A stretch of DNA of 64,000 nucleotides from positions 2,320,001-2,384,000 of the forward strand of contig JARFJB010001819.1 of NCBI GenBank assembly GCA_036346205.1. The letters run 5' to 3'. The translations under genes and the position numbers were made by a program. The notes below the pieces were generated by a model, which was not told the origin of the DNA, made no database searches, and saw only the letters and a program-made list of their open reading frames with translations. The stretch is from Vesta saturnalis (lineage: Eukaryota > Arthropoda > Insecta > Coleoptera > Lampyridae). Within the stretch, counting starts at the first letter, position 1; each line of letters begins with the position of its first letter. Positions 23,711-36,127 of this stretch are shown here, piece by piece.

Positions 23711-23885
23711 AACTTTTTATTTATGTATTTAATAAAATTAATAATAATTTTTAATACTAGAAACATTAGAAAACCGTAAAATTGTTACAAAATGATGTTG
23801 TGTAATTTTAAATGATAGAAAAATAAAAAACAAATTTATTTTAAAGGTTAATAAAACTCACAAAAGATGATTAAAAAGATTCCCG

Positions 23886-24924
23886 TTATTCACATAAATA
23901 GCATCTTCTAACTGTAGCATCTAAAACATTCTTCAGCATCTGAGGAGTAATACTTGCAACCGCTTCGAGAACCAATCTTTGTAAAATTTCTTCGTTTTCA
24001 ATATCTTTTCCATAAATGTAATTTTTAATGTATCCCCCAAGAAAAAATCCAAAGGTGTTATATCTGGAGAACGAGCTGACCACTACATTTGCATGAGTGC
24101 CAATACATCTTTCTGGAAATCTAACTGACAGGTATTCTCTGACAACTCTGGAATTATGTGCTGGTGCACCGTACTGCATAAACCAACCTTCAACTTCTTG
24201 GAACGGAAAATCATTCAAAGCTATCTCTAATTCATTTTAGAGTAAAATTTGGTAACGTTCAGAATTTAAGGACTCGTGGTAAATGAAAGGACCTATAATT
24301 CGAGTACCTAATATAGCAGCCCACATATTAAATCCGAAACGGTGTTGGTGTTTGGCGGTTTTGTACAGACGTGGATTTATTCTTGCCCAATAATGAGCAT
24401 TTCTACGATTAAAAATTCCATTATTATTAACCATACTTTCATCGGACCATATTATTTTATTCGGAAAATATTCATTGTCTTGAGATTGACGTGTATACCA
24501 TTCGCAAAATATTCTACGTCTTTCTGGGTCACCTGGTCGAAGTCCTTGGCAAATTCTAAATTTATATGGATGTACTTTCTCTTTCTTTAGAACATAATGA
24601 GCTGTGGAATGGGCTATGCCAGTTGCCTCTTCAATTTTCCTAGTAAAAACCTCTTGATTTTCCGTTACAGCTAATAAAACAGTATTGGCTTTTTCTTCAT
24701 TGCAAGGTTTTTTGCGAGTTTTACAGGTTTTTTGAACGCACCATATTAACTGCTAATGTGCGAAAAGTTCTTTTGTGAGGTTGACGCCTTTCTGGATATT
24801 TGTTTAAATACATTATTTCGGCTTCAGAACAATTACGTTGACACAAAATGTAACACGTCAGTATATCGAATTTTTCATTATTTGAAAAATGTACTCCTAC
24901 CATATTGTTTTTAGGTAAACACAA
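23886..24924 (-). pseudogene. DD41D transposase of element C, decayed
   Basis: Minus strand, from the N-terminus: helix-turn-helix region at 24924-24721 (FSNNEKFDILTCYILC, then NKYPERRQPHKRTFRTL). The first catalytic Asp is in WSDES near 24455, and FGFNMWAAILGTRIIGPFIY follows in the piece ending at 24237. The C-terminal piece 24218-23886 reads MQYGAPAHNS where other copies have HDGAPPH, so the second catalytic Asp is now Tyr. The third-Asp region is also frame-scrambled (SFSRYNTFGFFLGG). It cannot be active. Confidence 0.8.
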
Positions 24925-25762
24925 AATGTAATTAACTCAAAGACCACCAAACAAACGTAATACGGACAACAATCAATTATGACAGGTAGGTAAAGAAAAT
25001 GCAAAGCCAACTTATTTTTATCAAATGCATCAGTACGACGGAAGATGTATTTTAACTGTTTAATTAATAGTATTTTCACTAAATACATACTTGTGAATTA
25101 TTTTATTCGCAACAGGCATTAGAAAATGAGAAAACATTATTTTATAATAATTTTACAGTTTTCTAATGTTTCTAGTATTAGTACGTTTTCGATGTTTTAC
25201 ATTGAATATGAATTTTCTCATCCGAAACGTATCAAAAATATAAAGGATATATCGTTGAATTCAGAATCAAGGAGAGAAATTAAATATGGCAAAAATATTT
25301 TTTTCGTGTATTTAAAAAAATAAAGTTGATGATGGTTGCTAACAAACGAAACGTTGTATCAAAAATTGAATAGCAGCATTAAGTAGAGCTAGAAAAGTGG
25401 CAATGAAAATGTGCTCTTCTTTTCTTGATAGCTCTTCAAATAAGGCCAGAAAAAATAAAAACGAAAATCATAAAATTCAATTTTTTTCAAATATCTCAAA
25501 AACTAAAAGAGATATTCAAGTTCTACAGAGACCATAAATACATTCTCTCAAATACGTAACTTTTGCTCCATTTAACCGACCTTCCATCTCTTACCGTTTC
25601 CGAGATCCCCATAGTGGGCATCCTTATACTGGACAGGGTGTATATTGTATATAAATACAACAAACAAAAAAAAAACAAGCGAAATAAATATTCTTTCATA
25701 AAAAAAAACAAACGAAAAATATATAAAACTTATAAACCTAAAATTAGTCAGAACCATTTAAT

Positions 25763-26552
25763 TTAAAGATATTCTTTTAGTATATCTGTAGGAACCTCAA
25801 ACTGGTTCTCTATTTTCAATTTTTGATGTCTTTTTAAATAAGAAGGGACATTACCCACAACTGGTGTTGGTACAAAAAAAATGAATTTACTTGAAACAAT
25901 TTCAATATCCTCATCGTTATCTTTTGAACACACATAGCTGTCTAGGGCAGATTTAAGAAATTTTATTCTGTAGTTATTATGGTTTATTTTCTCTATCACC
26001 CTACCTTTGTACCAAGACCTCAGATAACACACAGTATAATACTTTTCAATACAGATATCTATTTCCTGTTCAGAATCTTCTTGATTTTCTGTCGATCTCA
26101 CTTCATCGAAACTTTCATATTCCAACTCATTTTCTTCTGAGTATAACGCCTTATCTTCTGACTCTGAATCGCTTGACCCAACGGTCTCGGTTTTCAATCT
26201 ATTTAACGTCTTTGGCTGCTTTTTTTACTTTTTGTTTATAGTTGTTAGTGTGGTACTTCTCTTTTGAGCTTTAAGGTTCCTGAGGAGGATTCCCTCGGTG
26301 TGCCTCCCATACTTCGACACACCGAAGAAGGCGGTCACTGGAATGTCGGACCGAGTTAGTGGAGGAAAATGACCAACACAAAGTAGATTTTTTGACGACG
26401 ATATCTTTGTTTTCAACTGTAATACAGAGAACAGATTGATCTGTTTCTTTCTTTTTACCACTGAAATCTCGAATGTTGAGATTACGTAGATCTTCTACAG
26501 TCTCAAAGAGCTGGATTTCTTGTTGTACTTCTTCTTGATCTTCTTCATGCAT
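25763..26552 (-). pseudogene. C-terminal part of unnamed TE gene F' (related to gene F)
   Basis: Minus strand. A first block at about 26552-26271 (DIVVKKSTLCW) matches the block at 37860 of gene F. An acidic linker (26197-26060) leads to a C-terminal module with YYTVCYLRSWYKGRVIE and YRIKFLKSALDSYVC, ending in TDILKEYL-stop at 25763. The frame changes at least once near 26300. The module resembles the C-termini of genes F and G here. No name for the family can be given from sequence alone. The 3' end and flank are tandemly duplicated (22293-22894). Confidence 0.65.
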
Positions 26553-26834
26553 AAAATATCTTTCTCCGCACCTGCCTCTTTGACGTTTTCTGTTAAACGT
26601 GTATCAAACGTAACCAATTCAATAGATACAAGTCTAATGTTTTTTTCACGTGGAAAAATGAATTGTCATCTAAAAATAAATGTTTGCGGAAAGGTAATAT
26701 CTGAATGTAAACATTAAGAGGGATATCGACCTCCGACTAGATATTAAACTATCACTAAAAAAGACGAGATTATGTATTTTTTTCTGAAAACGCTCTTTCT
26801 AAGACTCTTTCTCTCAAGAGAGAACCTTTACGTA

Positions 26835-26897
26835 CCTAAGTCACGAATGATTGTGTTGATAGTCTGTATTCGATGACTTCTTTGTAAGAGGTCAACC
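26835..26897 (-). other. Possible first coding exon of F'
   Basis: Minus strand: ATG opening MVDLLQRSHRIQTINTIIRD, followed by a GTACGT donor-like word. It lies 5' of the F' fragment on the same strand. The link is inference from position only. Confidence 0.3.
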
Positions 26898-27494
26898 ATA
26901 TTAAAATTCAGGCGTTTTCTGGTTTGTCTGAAAAATTTCCCACGCGGCTGACTACTACTTAACCATGAACAAAAACGCACGGGTGAAGCTCTATACCGCT
27001 CAATCATTATCAATAAACCGTGCACGTATACGAATTAAGTGTTATCCAATCCTTCGAAAGAGTACATATGTTTAATCCTTGATCCACAATCTCAAAAAAA
27101 TCTTGCATACCATATCATGTATATTCTTCTTCCAACTATAAGTGACTTGTCAACTACTGAATCCAAAATGTATCTGGCAAGGACTAAAAATTCAGCAGTA
27201 GCTTTAAACGCATGTTTTACTGATAAGTCCGTGACGCATGTTGATGACATTATTGTCAATTGTTTCGAAATTCATTTTGTCTGTACCCGAAAAATTTACA
27301 ATTTATTTATATACATAGAAAATTCAAAACGCGTATAAGAACACTATAATATATTAAGAGAAATCATAGGTACGCACCCTCCCAAAAACTGTAAACACAA
27401 AAAATGCCTATCTTCAGAGACATTTTCAATAAGGTATACCAAATGTTCTTTGGAAACTTTAACATTCACCCGTTTTTAAAATAATATTAGAGGG
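26898..27494. other. Unassigned spacer
   Basis: No motif-bearing ORF or inverted repeat seen. Open stretches of up to 99 codons (27039-27338) have composition like the surrounding DNA. Confidence 0.5.
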
Positions 27495-29530
27495 GCCATT
27501 CCATACCAAGTCATCCAGGGGTCGACACACACTAGTCACAAATCGTCATGAAAATCTGTACACATAATGTATATAGAAAAAAATCCAAAGTTTTAGCCAA
27601 TTCTAACCAGTAATTCCAGAGTTATGGCCATTTGAAGTTTTAGGCTATTTCAGTTTCCGAGGCTTATTTGAACGCGAAATGAGCGTGCATGTACTCTCGT
27701 CTTTCTATCTGGAATCAACATATTTAAAGCTAAAGGCTTCAACATTTACTCACTTGTCCAAATTTTATGCAGAATCATACGACACTCTTAAAATGTGAAC
27801 CATAACCTGCTTTCACCCTAAAAAAATACTAAACACAAATAATTTAATTTTTATGAAATCGGGACATTCATTCAGAAAATAATTCATAGCAAAAATCTAT
27901 CTCCAGATATCCCTAAACAATTATACATCACTGGAAAGGGGATAAAATTATCTTCAAGATGGTATAATAATATGAGTGGCGTTTTGAGTTATAACATTTT
28001 TTATAGCACTTCAAAGTGGAATATTAAATTTTACGAGACTATAGTGTGTTTCAATGCAAAATATTCATGTACTAGGTAAAAATAGGAATTAAGGTGTAAA
28101 AGTAAAAAAAATATCTGGTTAGAAAGATCTGCAAATATATAAAATGTAAAACTGTAAAAGAAATATGACATTCCGTTTGTATCTTGTAAGGTTATTTTGA
28201 CGCACCGCGTATGTGCAGGATTTTGATAACGTGTATGACGTGTTTTGAGTGCAGCTGAAGCGAGTTTGCATGAAAATAATTTTTTTTTGTGTGAATATGA
28301 GTAGTGTAGGTGGTGTAAATGAGACGCCACTGGATTTTTAATGAAGCCTTAGTTATCACATGAAGGAATATCTGAAGGTTATAGAAAGATTTTCGTGTTG
28401 AAAGCGTGAGATTTGATTGAGAAATAATGTTTAGGGTAAATTTTTATTGATGCGCCTCTGGTAGGACTACTGGTCTTTTGCTACCAGGTATGAAGGAATT
28501 TGGTTAAATGAAACGGGTGTAGACGTACGAATGAATGAGTACATTTTTGCGATGTTATTTTAACGTACAATAAGGGATTCATATGCATATTTTTGATTGT
28601 AGCAATTTTTGGTAATGTGCAATATTGATAAATGGAATGCGTATATGTGTATGTAAAGGGAGATTAGAATGTGATGTTTTCACGTAAATTGTGCGGAAAT
28701 AAAGCGCACATGCAAGATGTGTATGAAAAGTTGAGTTTTGATCTGGAGAATCTACTGAATGAATCTGGTGAGGATATGTGATTTCTTCGAGGAGATTTTA
28801 TAAATTTTCACGTAAAATAAAGATGGCGACGAGCGTTGTATAAGGGTAGCGTGATTGTCCACGTTGGACATTGTGACGCGAGAGTAGAGCCGCAATACCA
28901 GGTGAAGTGTACAAAGAAAATAAAGAGTTTTACTATTTACATGGAAGTAAACATTCTTATTAAAGCTATAAGGTGATGTTATGATATGCGGAAGAGCCCA
29001 TACATCAAGTACGCGAGTAAACGAACGATGGACACTGCGTTAGTGATTGCGGCTGACCTCTTGTGATTATGTGTATAGTGTATTCACAAAGCTAAAAAGG
29101 TTTATTGGGAGCAGACCATATGGACTACAATTTTTTTTACTACACCGATAAAGGATTAATTACCTTATTAAGTAAGAACTAGATTCGAACTAGATTTAAG
29201 TTTTATTGAAGCAAGACGAGTACGATTATCTTTTAAGTACACCCTTTTATTGTTGTGTTAAGTACAGTTCTTTTAAAGTAAAAGGTAATCGAATTTGAAA
29301 CAATCCTGTCTCAACAGGAATAAGTTTCACCTCTCAGTCATACTGCAACCTATTGCCACTTGCCAGTATGTAGCTAGTTGTGCTCCAGTTAACATCAATG
29401 CTGTTTACGATATTAGTTTTATGAATTAATTAGTCTGATTTAAGTGAATAGCTATTAATGTGTTTAAAATATGTAATATCTTGTATAAAGTTTTGTGAGG
29501 TGTTTTGTTTTTTTGTTCATCACGGAAGAA

Positions 29531-32339
29531 ATGGCCGATCCTAGTCAAGTAAGACCAAATTTGTTTTGTACAGTAGGTAAACTATTAGACTTTTCTTTTG
29601 ACAATTTTACCCTTACAAAAGACAAAAATGTACATTTAATTTTTGAGAAACTTTCAAAAGCGGATGTGGAAACATTGATTTGGCGCACAATTAGAAAATA
29701 CTATGAAAAGGACACTATTTCTTATCATTTGTATTTTTTTTTTTTAATATTTTGAAAAAACCAAAAAGCATGCTGAGACCCATTTAATAAACATGCGGCA
29801 CCTTTAATGAAAAAAAAGGATTTAAGGGTAATTACTTTACAAAAGGCAAACATGGAACATCAAAGCATCAATTTAGTCCCAGAAAAGCTGTTATGCAGCA
29901 CTTGCAGAAAATTATCGAACATGGAAAACACAGTATGAAAATGTAAACTTTCACCATTAACACTCATAATAAAATACTTATCTTTTTTGGGATTTTTTAA
30001 TGGTGTACTTTAAATTATACAATCTAAACGTTTCGATAACACTTACAGTTATCTTCGTCAGTAGTAATGTTTGTTAAAAATTGTTAAAGATGTAGTAAAC
30101 AATTTTGTCAAATGTGAAAAATTCAAACATAAACATAAGCCTGCTATTAATATAACAGTTTGAGAAACGTATATGTTTATGTTTGAATTTTCATTATTTA
30201 CACATCTTTTAAAACATTACTACGAATAACTGTAAGTTATCACGTTTAGATTGTATAATTAAATACCATTAAAAATCCAAAAATATTATATGGAAAACAC
30301 AGGTTTAAATAATAAAGAAACTGCGTTTCATTATAGCGATGAAGAGTTTAAAACTGCCAAAAGAGTAGTGGAAAAAGACGTTCTACATAAGTCTCTTGTA
30401 GGTTTAGATGTGACACCTCTAAAACTACAATCCTTATCTAGACATACAAAAAAAGCATGTTAAGAAAAAGTTGAAACAAGTAAAAATGCAAGTCAAGAAA
30501 AAACTTTCTTGTATCCTGCAAGTAGATGATAATTCTCCAAATGAGTCTTCAAGTGAAGATGAAGACACAAAAAAACAAAATGAGTTAAAGAAACAATCTG
30601 AGGATCTCGATTATTTCATGGATGCTATTAAGCGAAAGCTCAAGACAGACATGACCAGACGGGAAAAAATTATTAACGATTACTCCAAATTCATGGTCAC
30701 GCAGAGAAGTAGCAGAGAAATTAGTGCGAAAAGCTAGAACTCTTTGCAGTGAAAAGGGCATTTTGGCTATGCCAGAACCAAAACAAGGAAGAAAACTGTC
30801 CGAAGACACAATTGTTACAGTAAAACAGTTTTATGAAGACGGTGAATTTTCATACATGTTGCCAGGTGTCAAAGACCGTGTAAGCATTAAAAAAAATACT
30901 TACGTGCAGACTTCTTTTATGTAATTTAGACGAAATATTCATTGCATTCAAGGAAATCTAAGAATAGGATTCTTTAAATCTTGCTCTCTGAGGCCAAAAT
31001 GGTGTGTCCTAGCGGGTTCACCAGGCACTCACTGTGTTTGTGTTTGTTCATATCACCAAAATATTGAGCTTTTGGCCAATGCAATAAATCAGCATGACAA
31101 AGAATCAATCCATAAAATGACGGAAAATTGGTTTGTAACAGGTAGTCCAGGAATTGTATGTTGCGACGTTGTGATGAATGTCTTAAAACACTTGAGCCAC
31201 TAAGACTGTATTTGGAAGATATTTTAGAAGATTTCGATGACGGGGAAGAAATAAAATTTCCGCAGTGGGCAAGTGATGGTCGTATGAAGTTACAAACTAT
31301 GCTACTTCCACGTCAAGAATTTATTAACTTTATGTTAAAAAGGATTGAATCTCTCATCCCACATTCTTTTATTACTAAAGCACAAAACACTTACATTAAG
31401 GAAAGGAAGGAAAATTTACCATTTGATGAGGCCTTACTTCTAATGGACTATGCAGAAAATTACAACTACGTCCTGCAAAATGAAGTGCAGTCCTATCATT
31501 GGAGTCACTTGTTCGATTCATCCCGTTGTGATTTATACAAGAAGTGAGGGTGTAACTACAAAATAAACATCATTGTGTTTCATTTTAGATAAGTTGAAGC
31601 GCAATGTACCATTTGTTTATTCAACTCGAGAAATAACGAAAATTGAATATTTAACAGATGGTTGCAGTGCGGAATACAAGAATTTCAAGACAATGCTCAA
31701 TTTGTGTTACCATAAAGAAGACTTTCAACTTCATTCCATGCTACAAGTCATGAAAAAACTGTGTGCGATGGAATTGGGGGCACAGTTAAAAGTTTGTAAC
31801 AAAGAAAAACTTACACAGTGCCATAGAAACAGAACAAATCACAAATACTGAACAGATGTACTCATTTTGTCTGTTCTCCAAAATTAAGTTTTTCTCTTTG
31901 AAAGAAGAACACATTGAAAATAGCAGGGAAACTCCGGAAGACCGGTTTGAATCTGGTGAACCTATAACGGGAACAAGGAGTTTTCACTTTTTTCAGCCAG
32001 AATCTAGTGAAGTGATATCAGCAAAACGACTGAGTCTGTTTAAAACAAAACATATTCAAGAACACTATGTCAACTATAGAGACTAATATTCACTCTTTCG
32101 TAGCATGTGTGTATGAAAATAATTGGTGGTTAGGAATGGTACAATGCTTCAATGAAGATGCAGGAGATTACGATATCAAATTTATGCACCCTCGTGGACC
32201 TTCCGAAACTTTATTTTGGCCTCACAAACAAGATCAGTGCCCTGTACCAGCAGCTGATCTTCTGTGCATTATCAATTCACCTAAAACCACCTCTCAGATC
32301 GGCCGTTCTTACAAAATTGATTCAGTGTCTAAGAAATAA
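29531..32339 (+). pseudogene. TE protein G (family with DGCxxxYKN motif), broken
   Basis: Start MADPSQVRPNLFCTVGKLLD at 29531. Later blocks in order: LRPKWCVLAGSPGTHCVCVC (about 30987), MLRRCDECLKTLEPL (31158), LLLMDYAENYNYVLQNE (about 31440), LTDGCSAEYKNFKTMLNLCY (31651-31710) and ETPEDRFESGEPITGTRSFHF. The C-terminal module FVACVYENNWWLGMVQCF...FMHPRGPSETLFWP ends at 32339. Stops, frameshifts and a MITE (29979-30283) break it. Proteins with this block order recur as multi-copy, unnamed genes in arthropods and cnidarians. The conserved acidic residues (DYAEN, DGC) suggest a DDE-type nuclease, which is an inference. Confidence 0.65.
29979..30283. mobile_element. Foldback MITE, about 300 bp, inside gene G
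   Basis: The left end TTTGGGATTTTTTAATGG and right end CCATTAAAAATCCAAAA are complementary, and pairing extends inward through ATTATACAATCTAAACG and TAACTGTAAGTTATC to the centre. It has no coding capacity. It lies in the upstream part of gene G. Confidence 0.82.
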
Positions 32340-32989
32340 ATAAACAAAACGTGGAAACTTTTTAAAAGTTTGTTGTAAATTTGAAAGTGGGAAGTGTATT
32401 TATTTCAAAATTCTAAACTAACGTTAATTATTTAGAACACATGAATTTTGGAACATATATTTGAATGTTTTAGTCAGTTAGCCTTGTCTGGCAACAATTA
32501 TTATTAAAATTTTATTTAAAAAAATTATTTTCGAATATTTGGCTATATTTTACATTTTTGGTTTTTAGTCAAATATAATTTTCAAATTTGAAGTGCCATA
32601 AAAACGTTGTAACTCAAAACCCCACACAATTATTATACCAATTTGAAAATAATTTTATCCTCTCTCCAGTGATGTTTAGGGATATCTGGAGAGAGATTTT
32701 TGCTATGATTTTTTTTCTGAATGAATGTTCAGTTTTCATAAACATTAAATTATTTGTGTTTAGGATGCTTTAGGGTATAGCAGGTTATGGTTCACATTGT
32801 AAGAGTGTCATATAATTCTGCATAAAATTTGGAACAAATGAGTAAATTTTGAAGCCTCTAGCTTCAAAATTGTTGATTCCAGATAGAAAGACGTGAGTAC
32901 ATGCACGCTGATTTTGTGTCCAAATAAGCCTCGGAAACTTAAATCTAGCCTAAAACTTCAAACGGCCATAATTCTGGAACTACTGTAGC

Positions 32990-34010
32990 GTCCCCCAGGT
33001 ACCCTATCTTGAAAAGCGTAATTTGAACTTATTTGCAATAATGCAAATTCAAGAACCAAACAATCGCTAAGTGATTTATCTTGACTTGACTGACAATAAT
33101 GTCACTATTACTTAAATTAATTCCCTGCCTTACTTTGACATTCCGGGCAATAATTAAAACATTAGAATTTATTTACAAGTGTGATATTTAATTACTCGCA
33201 AACCTCAAATCTGATGAAACGAAGTGGCCGTCTAGTGGTAGGTACGTTATGCTATCTAATTTAGATAGGCTGAATGAGGTACGTGTTGCATCATGAGGGC
33301 AGGTAAAAAAAATGAAACTACTCAAATTAAAATCAACGAACTTGGCGCAGCGGTGGTTCAGCCCGTTAATCTACTATTGTGGGAAAGAACCACCAATAAA
33401 ACCCACTTTATTCATAAATAAGCAATTGCACAAGTACATTAATAAATCAAATAACACAAGAAAAACAATGAAAGGGTTAAATATATAACAAAACACTATT
33501 AAATCAGGTTAAAGTGCATACAAAATTATAACATTAAGAGAAAATGAATAAAAAGCAGTTTAGTTACACAGAAACCAAATAATAAAAAAACACAAGTAGT
33601 CACACGCACAATTGGGTCATAAATCATCAAAATAGGAAATCATGATAGAAATCGCAACACCAAACATGTGGCCCTTTTAAAACCAATCATGTCGCCCTTT
33701 TAAAACCAATCATGTCGGTCTTTTAAGTAAATAAGCACATAAGGAAAATTACTGTACATATAAAATACAATAACAGTAAAATTGCACAGGTAATAAGGTA
33801 AAGGCGAGGACAAAAGAAAACAGACAAGGAATCTACCCAATTGTTTAGTGACCACTAAAGCACAAAATACATGTCACATTGTAATAAAGCACATACAAAG
33901 AGAAATCATCTCGCAGGCAAATAATTCTACTTCAACTAACTGACAAAAAAACTCATTAAAACAAAGCCTTACAAGGGTAAGTTATAAACAGATCACTAAC
34001 ATCGTGACCG
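32990..34010. other. Unassigned, begins like an LTR
   Basis: Starts TGTAGCGTCCCCCAGGTACC exactly where the TIR of G breaks off, which looks like the start of an LTR, but no matching CA end, target duplication or second LTR was found. At 33662-33730 there are three copies of a 27-bp unit containing CTTTTAAAACCAATCATGTC. Confidence 0.4.
33662..33730. repeat. Short tandem repeat, three 27-bp units
   Basis: CATGTGGCCCTTTTAAAACC and two close variants in tandem. Confidence 0.8.

Positions 34011-34012
<2 letters not shown>

Positions 34013-34054
<42 letters not shown>
34013..34054. repeat. (TA)n microsatellite
   Basis: About 20 TA units with one TACA variant at the left. Confidence 0.95.
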
Positions 34055-34058
<4 letters not shown>

Positions 34059-35340
34059 TGAGTGCGTTAGAAAAATACCGTACTCCCTTCTCCGGTTACA
34101 CACTCATCTATACAACAAATAAACAGAATAGAAATAAAAATTCGAGGTGTTTAATGGTCTGGCTTGGGAGTGTGTACCAACTGGCAATTGCCTTTTACAA
34201 TTAATAACCCTCGGTATCATATGCCCATTCACCAGCCACCTCAACACAATTATAAATATAACCAACAATTCTAATTCGCACAAATACCAGAGTGAGATGG
34301 TCCTGTACTGTCTTTTTATTTTAGCAGATTTTAGCTTAATGAGCGTGCGTACGAGCAAGATACCTTTGCAATACGATTTGCTGCGAGTTTCAGTTATATA
34401 AAAATACATACACTAGAATAAATATTCCCTTAATTGATCACAGACACAAATCGTTAACCTACACGGTTTAACTTCAAAAACGGTGACTTATTTATAGATT
34501 AATATTTGAAACACACATTACAACTAACACTTGAAAGAAAAGACAAATTACTGTTGGCTAATTCAAAAGAAAATGTACGCGCACCAAATATTTTTAAAAA
34601 CAAACGGTTTATAATGAAGGTATTTAATTAACCCAAAAATCGATCTGGCTCGATTGACATTCTAATTGGAACTGCTCCCCTTCGATTTCAAAACTAATTA
34701 TATCTACTCCCGAAAAACCACCACCGTTTTTCAAAAGTAAGAAAAAACGAGAAACATTAATTTCCGTTGGAACAGTTTCATATTCATTATTGCGCATCTT
34801 AATTTTAAAAATATGCATTCGTTCGTAACAAACCTTACATTTCTCTCTCGAGTTTCCAAGGAACAAACATATCTTTTGATCGCAGTCTGTACCGCCACAA
34901 TTAATCATTAGATCAATGACATTTTTACATCAAGAGCGCGCATAAGAAATTCCAGTCATTCGTTACGCCCATTCAGTAAAGCATTTTTAAGCGTACACCC
35001 GCCACTCACCCCCTAACATGTGTTTACATACATATTAGTTACAAACAATCCTACACTCCGTACATAAAATTTCTAAATAAAATATTTTGAAAACATTAGC
35101 AAATTACGACGTATTAAGATATTAAAAATCCACTAATTATCTTTTCTATCGTGGTAACAATGGCTATTTGACGAACGTTTATTACAATAATAAATTGTAT
35201 TCTAATAAGGAGGCCCTAGCCTTGTAAGACAGGACTTGTATCAGGGTCTGCGTCCTGGCCCCTTTGAGTTAAAATTGATTTTAGTACCATCTAGTGGCAT
35301 ATAGACTAATGAACATTTTCTATAATAGAAGTTGATAATG
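34055..35340. other. Unassigned region with a Cys-bearing ORF
   Basis: No TE signature recognised. A minus-strand open stretch of 94 codons at 34624-34908 has clustered cysteines (CGGTDCDQKICLFLGN, then CKVCYE), which could be a fragment of a zinc-binding protein. It has no partner motif and is too short to name. Confidence 0.3.
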
Positions 35341-35525
35341 CACACCTCTCTCTTGCTCTATCTTGTTTCTCTCTCTCCCTCTCTCTCTTTAGGCTCTTTC
35401 TCAATTCTCTCACACACACACACACACCCACGCGCGCGCAAACGGATCAATTAATTAATTAATCAATCAATCTCAAACAAATCATGCTCGATCAAATCAA
35501 CCAGATCAATCTCAATCAATCAACC
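35341..35525. repeat. Cluster of simple repeats (CT, CA, CG, AATT)
   Basis: CT-rich (CTCTCT) tract, then (CA)n, CGCGCGC, then TTAATTAATTAATTAATC and AATCAATC words within 190 bp. Confidence 0.9.
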
Positions 35526-36063
35526 GAAATTATGTCTTACAGTTTGCGGAAATCAGATTACAGTTCAAAACTGAATACATTAAAGTCTAAATTAAATATG
35601 ACGTGAAATAATAAATAATTTCTACCCTAATGCAATGCTACTTTTTATATAGGCAGATTCTCTCTTTCTAAACAGGCACCACCTATACATTCGGAAAATT
35701 ATGTCTGATTTATTTGCATGTTCAATTAGATACACACAAAATTGTTTCATACTAACGTGTTCATTAACAGTTATAAAAACCCCATTAAAAAGGTTGGAAA
35801 GTAATAATTACTTATATTTAACATAGAGTTAAATTAAGTTAACATGTTTTTAAGAATATCAAACTGATATAGTGGAAATAAAAGGCAAAAGGTTTTAATG
35901 GTTTTATTATTATACGCGAATTAACAATAACTACAAGTTAAGATCCACGAATACGTAGCAACTATTTGTAGAGCTGATTTTATGACGTCATCCTATAAGA
36001 GTAATAATACATTTTAAAAACCTTTATCGACATTTTTGTTGGCAATATCAGGTAAAAACACAC

Positions 36064-36065
<2 letters not shown>
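35526..36065. other. Unassigned AT-rich DNA
   Basis: No ORF, inverted repeat or TE motif recognised. Confidence 0.5.

Positions 36066-36126
<61 letters not shown>
36066..36126. repeat. (TA)n/(TAA)n microsatellite
   Basis: About 23 TA units followed by TAATAATAA words. Confidence 0.95.

Positions 36127-36127
<1 letters not shown>

Larger units (their letters stand above)
23379..23751 (+). mobile_element. tRNA-bearing retroposon S1 with 12-bp target duplication
   Basis: The direct repeat TAATACTAGAAA flanks the insert (23367-23378 and 23752-23763). The opposite TIR of element C preserves the empty site with one copy of that word (complement at about 25155-25166), proving insertion. The insert starts with a 100-bp palindrome (23379-23481), continues with a body of about 155 bp, then a complete tRNA-like unit (23637-23710), and ends in a 41-bp T- and A-rich tail. 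Related copies lie at 58300-59056. Target duplication of this length points to reverse-transcription-based integration. Unlike standard SINEs the tRNA unit is near the 3' end. Confidence 0.85.
22897..25640 (-). mobile_element. DD41D Tc1/mariner element C with long TIRs
   Basis: Bounded by TA at 22895-22896 and 25641-25642. The undisrupted tandem unit 1 shows the empty site (GAAATATATTG at about 22460), which fixes the ends exactly. TIRs of about 460 bp begin CACCGTGTCC on the left; the right end is the complement of CACCCTGTCC. Both contain the ATGGGGATCTCGGAAACGG-like block. The left arm carries the 373-bp retroposon at 23379-23751. Transposase is on the minus strand. Confidence 0.93.
27495..32990 (+). 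mobile_element. Long-inverted-repeat DNA transposon G, about 5.5 kb
   Basis: Inverted arms of about 400 bp run from about 27630 to 28024 and from about 32580 to 32986. Shared words include GCCTCGGAAACT, TTCTATCTGGAATCAACA, CAGGTTATGG and GATATCTGGAGAGAGAT. The left arm extends outward to GAGGGGCCATTCC at 27495, but the right arm stops abruptly at 32986 before TGTAGCGTCCCCC, so the right tip was lost or displaced by a later insertion. The gene inside is on the + strand. The superfamily is not assigned. Confidence 0.75.
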
